Below, piece after piece: positions 1 to 5,714 of a stretch of DNA of 13,037 nucleotides. The notes below the pieces were generated by a model. That model did no database searches. It was not told where the DNA came from and worked only from the letters and a program-made list of their open reading frames with translations. The position numbers and the translations under genes were made by a program. Origin of the DNA: an uncultured Lachnospiraceae bacterium (GTDB lineage: Bacteria > Bacillota > Clostridia > Lachnospirales > Lachnospiraceae); NCBI GenBank assembly GCA_910587105.1, contig CAJUMB010000077.1, forward strand, positions 1 through 13,037, given 5' to 3'. The stretch's first letter is position 1, and each line of letters starts with the position of its first letter.

Positions 1-113
1 TACATAGCCCGCTATGCGCCCTTCATTTGGCACAAATCTCCCACCAAGTGTGACTCACATCTGACAAAAAGCATTTTTAAGACACGCTCTAGATTTTAGA
101 ACAGGCGGTTTAC
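1..113. other. Non-coding leader upstream of the decarboxylase
   Basis: No gene is visible here. Near the left edge there is a short hairpin (CATAG/CTATG at about 3-16). A copy of the dispersed motif AAGACACGCTCTA lies at 79-91. I could not find a convincing -35/-10 pair for the gene at 114; CTGACA at 61-66 has no matching -10 at normal spacing. The ribosome binding site is AGGCGG, about 7 nt before the ATG at 114. Confidence 0.5.
78..92 (+). repeat. Dispersed repeat module 1, copy A
   Basis: TAAGACACGCTCTAG is found here, identically at 3888-3902, and in reverse complement (13 bp core) at 5637-5649. This copy lies only about 20 nt upstream of the decarboxylase start, so it would be in its 5' untranslated region or promoter. 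Three identical 13-mers in 13 kb are not expected by chance. They may be the end motif of a small mobile or REP-like element; I do not recognise the family. Confidence 0.6.
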
Positions 114-1574
114 ATGGAATTTTTACATCAAAAACTAAAAGAATACCATCAGAAAAATATTTACCCATTTCATATGCCAGGGCATAAACGAAATGAAGAT
201 GCAGTGGAGTTTCAGCCAAAACTGACAGAGGATATCACAGAGATTGACGGATTTGATTATCTCCACCGTCCCACAGGGATTTTACAGGAGTCCCAGGCCG
301 CTGCGGCTGAGCTTTACAAAGCGGACGAGACCTATTATTGTGTGAACGGGAGCACCGGGGCACTGCTGGCGGCGATTGCTGCCTGCACTGTTCCCGGCGG
401 TTCCATACTGATGGCGAGAAACTGCCACCAGTCCGTTTATCACGGTGTCTGTCTGAGCGGGGTGGAAAATTATTATGTATACCCAGAGCTCCTTTCTTCT
501 TATGACATCCATGGCGCAGTGATGCCAGAGAAAGTGGAAGCGGCCCTGTCTTCCCATCCCCGTGTGCAGGCGGTGGTGATCACTTCACCTACCTATGACG
601 GGGTGGTGTCCTCTGTGGGAGAAATTGCGGAAATTGTCCATCGCCGGGGAGTGCCTCTGATTGTGGACGAGGCCCACGGGGCACATTTTCCATTTCACGA
701 TTACTTTCCCTATTCAGCGCTGGAGCAGGGGGCGGATGTGGTGGTGCACAGTCTGCACAAGACCCTTCCGGCTTTGACACAGACTGCCCTTTTGCATGTG
801 CAGGGGAAATTGGCGGACAGGGAGCGGATACGCCGCTATATGGGCATGTACCAGACCAGCAGTCCGTCCTATCTGTTAATGGGGAGCATAGACAGCTGTA
901 TCAGGAATTTACAGCGTTCGGGAAAAGTCTTTTTTGAAAAATATGTGGAACGGTTAGAAGGGCTGCGCGGCAGATTGTCGGGATTGGAGTATATTCAGCT
1001 GGCAGGGGAGGATTTGTATCAAAATAAAGCAGTGTGGGATCTGGACCGTTCCAAGCTGCTTTTGTGCGTGCGGGCAGAGGGAGCAGGCGGTCATCAATTA
1101 TATGAGCTGTTGTTAAAAAAATATGGCCTTCAGATGGAGATGGAGGCGAAAACATACGTATTGGGAATGACCAGCCCGGCAGATATAAAAGATGGGTATG
1201 ATCGCCTGTGCCGGGCATTGGAAGACATAGAACGCGAATGGCGGGTGGAGGGTAGAGCTTTGAGAAAACCGGAGGCAGAATCTGCGCTCAACTGGCAGGA
1301 AACTGTTGTGCTGGCCAGGAAAGTCCTGTCAATCAGCGATGCTATGGCCCGGCCGCGGATGCTGGTTCCTTTTGAGCAGAGTGAAGGATGCATTGCAGGA
1401 GAGTTTCTGCATTTGTATCCCCCGGGAGTTCCCCTGGCAGTGCCGGGGGAACAGATTACACAGAAGCTTTTGGACACTGTGGCGGACTGCAGGGATGCCG
1501 GTCTGGATGTTCGGGGGCTTGCCGGGGAATATGGGGAGTTGATGCGGGTTTGTTCCATAGTGGAGAACAGTTAA
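114..1574 (+). CDS. Orn/Lys/Arg decarboxylase family PLP enzyme
   Basis: Fold-type I PLP enzyme of the SpeA/Cad/YaaO family, expected to decarboxylate lysine, ornithine or arginine to a polyamine or diamine in the cytosol. The 486-residue protein opens with the family signature PFHMPGHKR (18-26), followed by DITEIDGFDYLHRPTG (40-55). NGSTGA (78-83) is the phosphate-binding region. D185 and H188 in VDEAHGAH stack on and hold the cofactor, and K216 in HSLHKTLPALTQ is the expected Schiff-base lysine. The C-terminal part (about 400-440, with PFEQSEGCIAGEF) matches the small C-terminal domain of the short Gram-positive members. The length fits those and is much shorter than the roughly 700-residue inducible enterobacterial enzymes. 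Start chosen for AGGCGG 7 nt upstream. Substrate cannot be decided from sequence. It stands alone: the next gene has its own promoter. Confidence 0.88.
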   Translation: MEFLHQKLKEYHQKNIYPFHMPGHKRNEDAVEFQPKLTEDITEIDGFDYLHRPTGILQESQAAAAELYKADETYYCVNGSTGALLAAIAACTVPGGSILMARNCHQSVYHGVCLSGVENYYVYPELLSSYDIHGAVMPEKVEAALSSHPRVQAVVITSPTYDGVVSSVGEIAEIVHRRGVPLIVDEAHGAHFPFHDYFPYSALEQGADVVVHSLHKTLPALTQTALLHVQGKLADRERIRRYMGMYQTSSPSYLLMGSIDSCIRNLQRSGKVFFEKYVERLEGLRGRLSGLEYIQLAGEDLYQNKAVWDLDRSKLLLCVRAEGAGGHQLYELLLKKYGLQMEMEAKTYVLGMTSPADIKDGYDRLCRALEDIEREWRVEGRALRKPEAESALNWQETVVLARKVLSISDAMARPRMLVPFEQSEGCIAGEFLHLYPPGVPLAVPGEQITQKLLDTVADCRDAGLDVRGLAGEYGELMRVCSIVENS

Positions 1575-1759
1575 GGGAGGTTTCCTCTCCAGTCATAGTG
1601 TGGCGCCTCTATTTTGCATGGCTGGCATTCAGTATCTGCATAAGTCCATCCCGGAGGAACTGGGAGCAGTTCACACCCCGCTTTTCTGCCAAGGCATCCA
1701 TCCATGCAGGAAGAGAGACGTTTTTGCGGACGGCCCTGTTATCGGTGGCCGCCCGTGTC

Positions 1760-1788
1760 TTGTGGCAGTTTATACGATATGATACAAT
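1760..1788 (+). promoter_or_regulatory. Promoter of the prolyl-tRNA deacylase gene
   Basis: TTGTGG (1760-1765), a 17-bp spacer and TACAAT (1783-1788) make a good sigma-A type promoter. It would start transcription near 1795, about 28 nt before the ATG at 1823. It suggests the deacylase is transcribed independently of the decarboxylase; the 1575-1759 stretch holds no convincing gene. Confidence 0.55.
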
Positions 1789-1822
1789 CGTAAAAAATTA
1801 GAATTTGAACAGGAGAGTATTC

Positions 1823-2311
1823 ATGAATAAAGATGAAATCTACGAGTATCTGAGAAATAAGAATATCTGGTTTGAAATCACAGAACACAAAGCAGTATAT
1901 AATATGGAAGAACTTTCTGAGGTAAACCTGCCATATCCGGAGGCAGATGCCAAGAATCTTTTTGTGCGGGATGATAAAAAGCGTAATTATTATCTGATAA
2001 CAGTCAAGGGCGATAAGCGTGTGGATTTGAAAGCCTTCCGTCGAAAATACGAAACACGTCCCCTGTCCTTTGCATCCGGGGATGACCTGATGAAAATCAT
2101 GGGTCTGATTCCCGGTGCGGTAACTCCTCTTGGCATTTTAAATGATGGGGAGCACAAAGTGCAGTTTTTCTTAGATGAGGGATTTCTAAGTTCTCCTGGC
2201 CTGGTGGGTGTTCATCCAAATGATAACACGGCGACAGTGTGGCTGAAGGCGGAAGATTTGATGTCCATTGTGAAAGAGCATGGCAATGTGGTCCAAATAA
2301 TACAGTTTTGA
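1823..2311 (+). CDS. Standalone prolyl-tRNA deacylase (ProXp-ala/PrdX, YbaK fold)
   Basis: A 162-residue single-domain YbaK/INS-domain protein. Family members hydrolyse Ala-tRNA(Pro), a product of prolyl-tRNA synthetase mischarging, in trans in the cytosol. Visible signatures are ADAKNLFVRD (41-50), in which K44 aligns with the catalytic lysine of the family, then YYLITVKGDKRVDLK (56-70), GLIPGAVTPLGI (94-105) and VHPNDNTATVW (130-140), all hallmarks of the ProXp-ala/PrdX branch. An upstream in-frame ATG at 1805 exists, but AGGAGA at 1811-1816 sits 6 nt before the ATG at 1823, so that start is preferred. The length is normal and no lesions are seen. Its role is translation fidelity, not a part of the neighbouring decarboxylase pathway. 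Confidence 0.88.
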   Translation: MNKDEIYEYLRNKNIWFEITEHKAVYNMEELSEVNLPYPEADAKNLFVRDDKKRNYYLITVKGDKRVDLKAFRRKYETRPLSFASGDDLMKIMGLIPGAVTPLGILNDGEHKVQFFLDEGFLSSPGLVGVHPNDNTATVWLKAEDLMSIVKEHGNVVQIIQF

Positions 2312-2319
2312 GAAAGAAC

Positions 2320-2475
2320 ATGATGAAGATTCCCATTGGCGTTGAGCTTTTCCAGGACTTTAAATCGAAGAATTTTGCACGGAAGCTTAAAACTATTAAG
2401 CAGGCTGCTTCGCGTACATTATGGCCGCCGGGTCGTCAATACAGCAAAACATTTGGCAAATACGTATGCTCTTGA
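2320..2475 (+). pseudogene. Truncated N-terminus of an AAA-ATPase/nuclease-like protein
   Basis: The reading frame starts MMKIPIGVELFQDFKSKNF, which resembles the conserved start of the large clostridial AAA-ATPase-like/PD-(D/E)XK proteins (PIGVExF... followed in intact members by YYVDKT). Here the similarity ends after about 19 residues. The YYVDKT and P-loop regions are missing, and the frame stops after 51 residues. It begins 8 nt after the deacylase stop, so it may be read as a small peptide, but it looks like the stump of a deleted gene. The family call rests on recall of a short motif only. Confidence 0.4.
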
Positions 2476-2691
2476 GTATAACTGTTTTGCTCACAGATGG
2501 CAGCATAATAAAGGAAAAAGACCACGTACTGATTTGATTTATCAGATTTGCAAAGGAAAAAAGAAACAGCCGCCAACTGCTGCGAATAGTTGACGGCGTG
2601 TCTATCTCAAAAAGATAGGCAGAAAAAATCAAATGTCAGGATTACAATCAAACAATGCACATATTTTACAGACAGCTTCAACAGAGAAAGT
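2380..2691. other. Gene debris without a recognisable intact gene
   Basis: After the truncated ATPase start, no frame gives a protein I recognise. A plus-strand open frame to 2593 encodes a basic 85-residue sequence (for example HNKGKRPRTDL) but has no good ribosome binding site or known motif. A minus-strand open frame (2396-2632) is equally unconvincing. The stretch contains the minus-strand terminator at 2557-2597 and an extra small hairpin, CTATCT/AGATAG, at about 2602-2618. Confidence 0.35.
2557..2597 (-). terminator. Rho-independent terminator of the leftward Ltp operon
   Basis: Read on the minus strand, GCCGTCAACT (2597-2588) pairs with AGTTGGCGGC (2578-2569) around a 9-nt loop, with one G-T pair. 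It is followed by TGTTTCTTTTTT. This would end transcripts coming from the 3016-4243 genes and the debris at 2692-3012. Confidence 0.6.
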
Positions 2692-2974
2692 TTATCCTAA
2701 GTACAGCTGTGCTTTTAATGTGTCTTGTAAAACCTGTGAAAAGTTTACACCTTTTTCCAAAGCGGCGTTATTAAGCCACACAGGGATAGAGTACAGATTC
2801 TTACGGATGCCGCCTCTGGTCTTTCCGGCGAGATATCCTTCATCCACTATTTTCTGGTTCAGATAGACAGTCAGGAAGACAGGAGAATTAGTCATCAGTA
2901 GTTTTGATTTCGATTCCATATTTTTTGTCATTGTTGTCCACCACCATGAAATCTAATTCATGTAAATCCTGCAT
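2692..2974 (-). pseudogene. Frameshifted ATPase-like C-terminus joined to a HicB-like tail
   Basis: Two minus-strand frames read as one broken protein. The first (from 2974, possibly open from 3012) gives LDFMVVDNNDKKYGIEIKTTDD and stops at 2888-2890. D, then E-x-K, fits a PD-(D/E)XK-like C-terminal domain of AAA/DUF4143-type ATPases. The second frame carries on with SPVFLTVYL and VDEGYLAGKTRGG, plausibly the same domain after a frameshift near 2890. It then ends in IPVWLNNAALEKGVNFSQVL, which looks like the C-terminus of HicB-type antitoxins. The HicB N-terminal domain and any hicA toxin are absent. The second frame could also start on its own at 2931 as a 79-residue protein. The family calls are inference from short motifs. 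Confidence 0.42.
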
Positions 2975-3015
2975 TTTACTATAATCTACCGGGAACGGAA
3001 AGAGCGGAAATCAGG

Positions 3016-3828
3016 TTAATGGAGATTGCTGATTGCATAGTCTGCCTCTTCCGGAGTAAACTGCTCTCCATATTCAGAGATTAGCTGATCGCGGATTGCA
3101 GCAGGAGACATATTCATCTCATCTTGGTAATTTTTTGCTTTTTGCAAAGCATTTCCATTCCAATTGGCTTGTACGTGGTCAACTGCATATTGGGCTTCTT
3201 CTGGTGTGAACTGTTCGCCATACTCAGAAATAAGCTGGTCGTAAATACCAGCTTTAGACATATACATGTCACAATAATCTCTGGCTTTTTGCAAAGCATT
3301 TTCGTTCCAGTCAACGTTTATATGATCAATGGCGTATTGGGCAGCTTCAGCAGAAAACTGATCGCCATATTCGGATGTGAGCTGATTATAAATGCCAGTT
3401 TTAGACATGTGCATGATATTACTATAATTGGCAGCTGAGTTTACTGCGGATTGAAATTCTTTGGGGATATTTTCATCCTTTGCCGTAACTTCCGAATCAG
3501 AACGATCAGTTGTGGATTTCCGTGATTTTGTTTTTTTCACAGAAGAGGTTTCGGCTATGTCTTTTGGGGGTGCCGTATGTGAGACAGAAGATTCTGCAGG
3601 AGTGCCCAGCAGAGCAGCAATAACAGCTATTACAATAATCAGCGAAGATGCCAAGATAGAGATCACTATTTTTGATGGCCCAAAAGTATCATTCTGCATA
3701 ATTTTTTTACTTCTAATGGCAATCAGTTTGTCTAAATCATAAATTTTTTTGCAGCTGTTACATACGGCATATTTCTTGTCGTTTAATTCTTTAATAAATA
3801 CATCGTTATTACAATTTGGACATTTCAT
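3016..3828 (-). CDS. Zinc-ribbon, single-pass membrane protein with Ltp repeats
   Basis: A 270-residue protein in three parts. Residues 3-26 hold a zinc ribbon (C3, C6, C23, C26) that is expected in the cytosol. Residues 53-75 form one hydrophobic membrane segment. A Ser/Thr/Lys-rich linker (about 76-125) leads to tandem copies of the Ltp domain (host cell surface-exposed lipoprotein family) at 141-189, 190-239 and a shorter third at 240-270. Each copy carries a variant of QLISEYGEQFTPEEAQYA, and the repeat period is 147 nt in the DNA. Known Ltp proteins are lipoproteins; in streptococcal phage TP-J34, Ltp blocks DNA injection by a second phage (established knowledge). This one has no lipobox and is anchored by a helix, so the repeats are predicted outside the cell. 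It follows the small membrane gene by 70 nt in the same direction and is probably in the same operon. The ribosome site (AGGGAAA) is modest. Function unknown. Confidence 0.75.
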   Translation of the reverse strand: MKCPNCNNDVFIKELNDKKYAVCNSCKKIYDLDKLIAIRSKKIMQNDTFGPSKIVISILASSLIIVIAVIAALLGTPAESSVSHTAPPKDIAETSSVKKTKSRKSTTDRSDSEVTAKDENIPKEFQSAVNSAANYSNIMHMSKTGIYNQLTSEYGDQFSAEAAQYAIDHINVDWNENALQKARDYCDMYMSKAGIYDQLISEYGEQFTPEEAQYAVDHVQANWNGNALQKAKNYQDEMNMSPAAIRDQLISEYGEQFTPEEADYAISNLH

Positions 3829-3887
3829 ATGAGCTTTTCCCTATGTAATGATATGTTAGTACACGGATTCGCAGATACGTGGCTGCT

Positions 3888-3902
3888 TAAGACACGCTCT
3901 AG
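3888..3902 (+). repeat. Dispersed repeat module 1, copy B
   Basis: TAAGACACGCTCTAG, identical to 78-92. It overlaps the end of the small membrane protein gene: the stop codon TAG of that gene (minus strand, 3899-3901) is supplied by this motif. Insertion of an element with this end may therefore have defined the present C-terminus. Confidence 0.6.
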
Positions 3903-4243
3903 TTATTGATAGCAGATATCAAATGGATAATTCCACAGATACATGCATAACCAGCCCAGATTTTTAAGTCAGAATAACTTCCAGCCATCACAAATCCTAA
4001 AAAAGCACCAATCAAATAAATGATTATGCAGGCAATATTACCGCCATTCCTTTCGGCATTTCTGGTTGCGATGGAAACAATTCCAGCGGTCAGCAGGCAG
4101 ATGGCGGTCAGCAGTCCAGCGCTTCCACTTACCTCGCCATTATCGGACAGGGCATTGCTCAATCCGGCGGCGCAGGATTGGAAGGCAACAAACACAAATA
4201 AAATAATTGATAGAATACCTGTCACCAGTTTCAGTATCTTCAT
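3899..4243 (-). CDS. Small multi-pass membrane protein, function unknown
   Basis: The 114-residue protein has about four hydrophobic segments (roughly 5-27, 42-58, 68-88 and 93-111) with little between them. The first segment carries FQSCAAGLSNAL, which could be read as a weak lipoprotein-like site but is more simply part of a helix. I do not recognise a named family. The start has a strong ribosome site (AAAGGGG, 6 nt before the ATG). It is the first gene of a leftward pair with the zinc-ribbon/Ltp protein, so the two may act together at the membrane. A GTGGTAA/TTACCAC hairpin (4263-4288) lies in its leader, just before the ribosome site. Its stop codon lies inside repeat copy B, so the ancestral C-terminus may have been different. 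Confidence 0.6.
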   Translation of the reverse strand: MKILKLVTGILSIILFVFVAFQSCAAGLSNALSDNGEVSGSAGLLTAICLLTAGIVSIATRNAERNGGNIACIIIYLIGAFLGFVMAGSYSDLKIWAGYACICGIIHLISAINN

Positions 4244-4337
4244 TATGTTCCCCTTTCTTAAAGTGGTAATTGGTCAGTTTTTTACCACAGATTACGAAAT
4301 TTTCATATTTATTATCGCATACTGCCTCAGTGATGTG

Positions 4338-4354
4338 GTATGCTGGCAGCATAC
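4338..4354. promoter_or_regulatory. Perfect palindrome upstream of the small membrane gene
   Basis: GTATGCTG-G-CAGCATAC is a perfect inverted repeat with a 1-nt centre, about 95-110 nt upstream of the start at 4243. It is the size of a dimer-binding operator, but it could equally be a short hairpin between two leftward transcripts. No clear promoter was found next to it. Confidence 0.3.
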
Positions 4355-4373
4355 ATTTCCATATAGAAAGGAA

Positions 4374-4412
4374 AACCGCCGTACAGGAAAGTATTTATCC
4401 CATACGGCGGTT
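4374..4412 (-). terminator. Possible terminator of the kinase gene
   Basis: AACCGCCGTA (4374-4383) and TACGGCGGTT (4403-4412) are a perfect 10-bp inverted repeat around a 19-nt loop. On the minus strand the stem is followed by TTCCTTTCT, a pyrimidine run but not a clean T tract. It lies about 70 nt past the kinase stop, as expected for its terminator. Confidence 0.45.
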
Positions 4413-4441
4413 AGGAGCTGTAGGAAAATAACGGACATATC
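4413..4441 (+). repeat. Dispersed repeat module 2, copy A (right next to the hairpin)
   Basis: AGGAGCTGTAGGAAAATAAC followed by GGACATATC. It matches, in reverse complement, 5606-5636 with 2 substitutions and a 2-nt gap. The two copies face each other across the kinase gene. Confidence 0.6.
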
Positions 4442-4484
4442 TCGGTGCAGCAGTTTTGATCGGCAATTGTTTCCCGAAATTCAT

Positions 4485-5585
4485 TTACCCCACCCCATGC
4501 AGTGTTTCACATAACAGCCAAAATGCGATAACCACTGTCATTAAAATGAGTTCTAAAGCGATATACCCCAATGCTCTGGTCGTTGGAATGGGTGAGCTCA
4601 GAATGGGCGTGTTCTCTCTGCATCCCAGATAATTAAAGATAAAGGCGATTTCTACCAGCTGTGAGATGAAAAATGCGGCCCGCTGAGGAAAGGTCTGTAT
4701 GCCGGTGAGGATGATATCGTTTTCCTCGATATCCAGGGACAGACTCAGGTCTATGAGAAAAAAATATCCCAAAAGGGCCGCGGCCATTTTCCATATGCTG
4801 CCGCTTCGGAATCCGGGCGGCAGAAACTTTTTCCAGGTTTTTGCGGCGCCTGAATGGAGTTTTTTACCTGGCAGGTAGTACTTTTTCAGGGCAGTCTCCA
4901 ATTGTTCTACAGTCTGGTATCGTTCATCCGGGTTGAGTGCGGTGCATTTCTGCACAATTTTTCTTAAATTTCCGCTTATCATTTCTTCTACTGGCAGTTT
5001 ATGTAAAATGATGTAATTTAAAAGGACTCCCAGAGCATAAATATCTGAACGGCCGTCTGTCTGGCGGTGGCCGTACTGTTCTGGGGCGGCAAATCCTTCT
5101 GTCCCCATTACCATGGTATCTCTGGTTTTTCCCGGGGTTACGACTCTGGCAATATCAAAGTCGATGAATTTCACATGGCCCTCCAGTGTGAGCATGATAT
5201 TTTCCGGTTTCAGGTCCCGGCATACAATGGGCGGGGTGGCTCTGTGCAGGGGAGCCAGTGCCTGGCATAGCTCTCCTATGATGCTGCAGGCATTTTCAGC
5301 AGTGATACTCTGCTCAGACAGGATATCCTCCAGATTCCGGCCCTCCACATATTCCTCTATTACAATTAGCTGCTGTCCATTTTCAAAATAATCATAGATC
5401 TCGGGGATAAAAGGGCTTTTCTGGGACTGGAGAAAGGCGTAGACGGGCAGCTGTTCCATACTCATGGTTTTTTTCACCGCTATCTTGCCGGTTATAGAAT
5501 TTCTTACGATTTTCACATTTGCATTGCCCTCTAATATTCCCAATTCCTCATATTGATACAGGAGATATTCTTTCGTCAGTTCCAT
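4485..5585 (-). CDS. Membrane-anchored Hanks-type Ser/Thr protein kinase
   Basis: A 366-residue kinase. The N-terminal catalytic domain (about 10-235) shows the ATP-binding lysine K38 in IAVKK, a catalytic loop CRDLKPEN with D124 (the usual H of HRD is C122), the metal-binding D142 in DFD where most kinases have DFG, GTEGFAAPEQYG with E169, and D181 in SDIYALG. The glycine-rich loop (LGILEGNANVKI, 15-26) is weak. Three hydrophobic segments follow (about 264-285, 303-322 and 337-358), so the kinase is held on the inner face of the membrane. There are no PASTA sensor repeats, unlike PrkC/Stk kinases. Start chosen at 5585 because GGAGG lies 6 nt upstream; the frame is open further upstream, but that stretch is repeat DNA. 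It is divergent from the XRE gene at 5715. Substrate unknown. Confidence 0.82.
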   Translation of the reverse strand: MELTKEYLLYQYEELGILEGNANVKIVRNSITGKIAVKKTMSMEQLPVYAFLQSQKSPFIPEIYDYFENGQQLIVIEEYVEGRNLEDILSEQSITAENACSIIGELCQALAPLHRATPPIVCRDLKPENIMLTLEGHVKFIDFDIARVVTPGKTRDTMVMGTEGFAAPEQYGHRQTDGRSDIYALGVLLNYIILHKLPVEEMISGNLRKIVQKCTALNPDERYQTVEQLETALKKYYLPGKKLHSGAAKTWKKFLPPGFRSGSIWKMAAALLGYFFLIDLSLSLDIEENDIILTGIQTFPQRAAFFISQLVEIAFIFNYLGCRENTPILSSPIPTTRALGYIALELILMTVVIAFWLLCETLHGVG

Positions 5586-5605
5586 TTTCATCCTCCATAA
5601 CTTAG

Positions 5606-5649
5606 GATATGTATCAGTTATTTTTCTACAGCTCCTTAGAGCGTGTCTT
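5606..5649 (-). repeat. Composite repeat: module 1 next to module 2 (inverted copies)
   Basis: On the minus strand, AAGACACGCTCTA (5649-5637) runs directly into AGGAGCTGTAGAAAAATAAC and GATACATATC (5636-5606). The first part repeats 79-91 and 3889-3901; the second repeats 4413-4441. The block sits between the divergent kinase/XRE promoters and the kinase start, so it would be transcribed as the kinase 5' leader. Confidence 0.6.
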
Positions 5650-5676
5650 GTTTTTCTATGCAGAAGATTATATAAT
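5648..5676 (+). promoter_or_regulatory. Promoter of the XRE regulator gene
   Basis: TTGTTT (5648-5653), 17-bp spacer, TATAAT (5671-5676). The expected start is near 5683, about 32 nt before the ATG at 5715. The first bases of the -35 overlap repeat module 1. The -10 overlaps that of the opposing kinase promoter. Confidence 0.55.
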
Positions 5677-5695
5677 ATTTTTAACATAGATTCAA
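5667..5695 (-). promoter_or_regulatory. Promoter of the kinase gene
   Basis: On the minus strand, TTGAAT (5695-5690), 17-bp spacer and TATAAT (5672-5667). Transcription would start near 5660, giving a leader of about 75 nt that contains the composite repeat. The -10 is part of the palindrome ATTATATAAT, which also supplies the -10 of the rightward promoter. Confidence 0.55.
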
Positions 5696-5714
5696 GAAAG
5701 GAGCTCTTTGATGA

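Noticed and set aside
1388..1801. 137-residue open frame overlapping the decarboxylase end, and a 60-codon open frame at 1600-1782
   Set aside because: Overlap in another frame with a well-supported gene, no suitable ribosome site and no family resemblance; the 1575-1759 gap is better left as non-coding.
2336..2593. 85-residue basic plus-strand open frame
   Set aside because: Crosses the ATPase stump in another frame and ends inside the terminator hairpin; no recognisable domain.
3016..3420. Regular 147-nt repeats that might suggest a repeat array
   Set aside because: They encode the tandem Ltp domains, are diverged, and have no short identical repeats with unique spacers, so they are not CRISPR.
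4020..4514. 164-residue plus-strand open frame
   Set aside because: Runs antisense through the small membrane protein gene, the hairpin and repeat module 2; no motif and no ribosome site.
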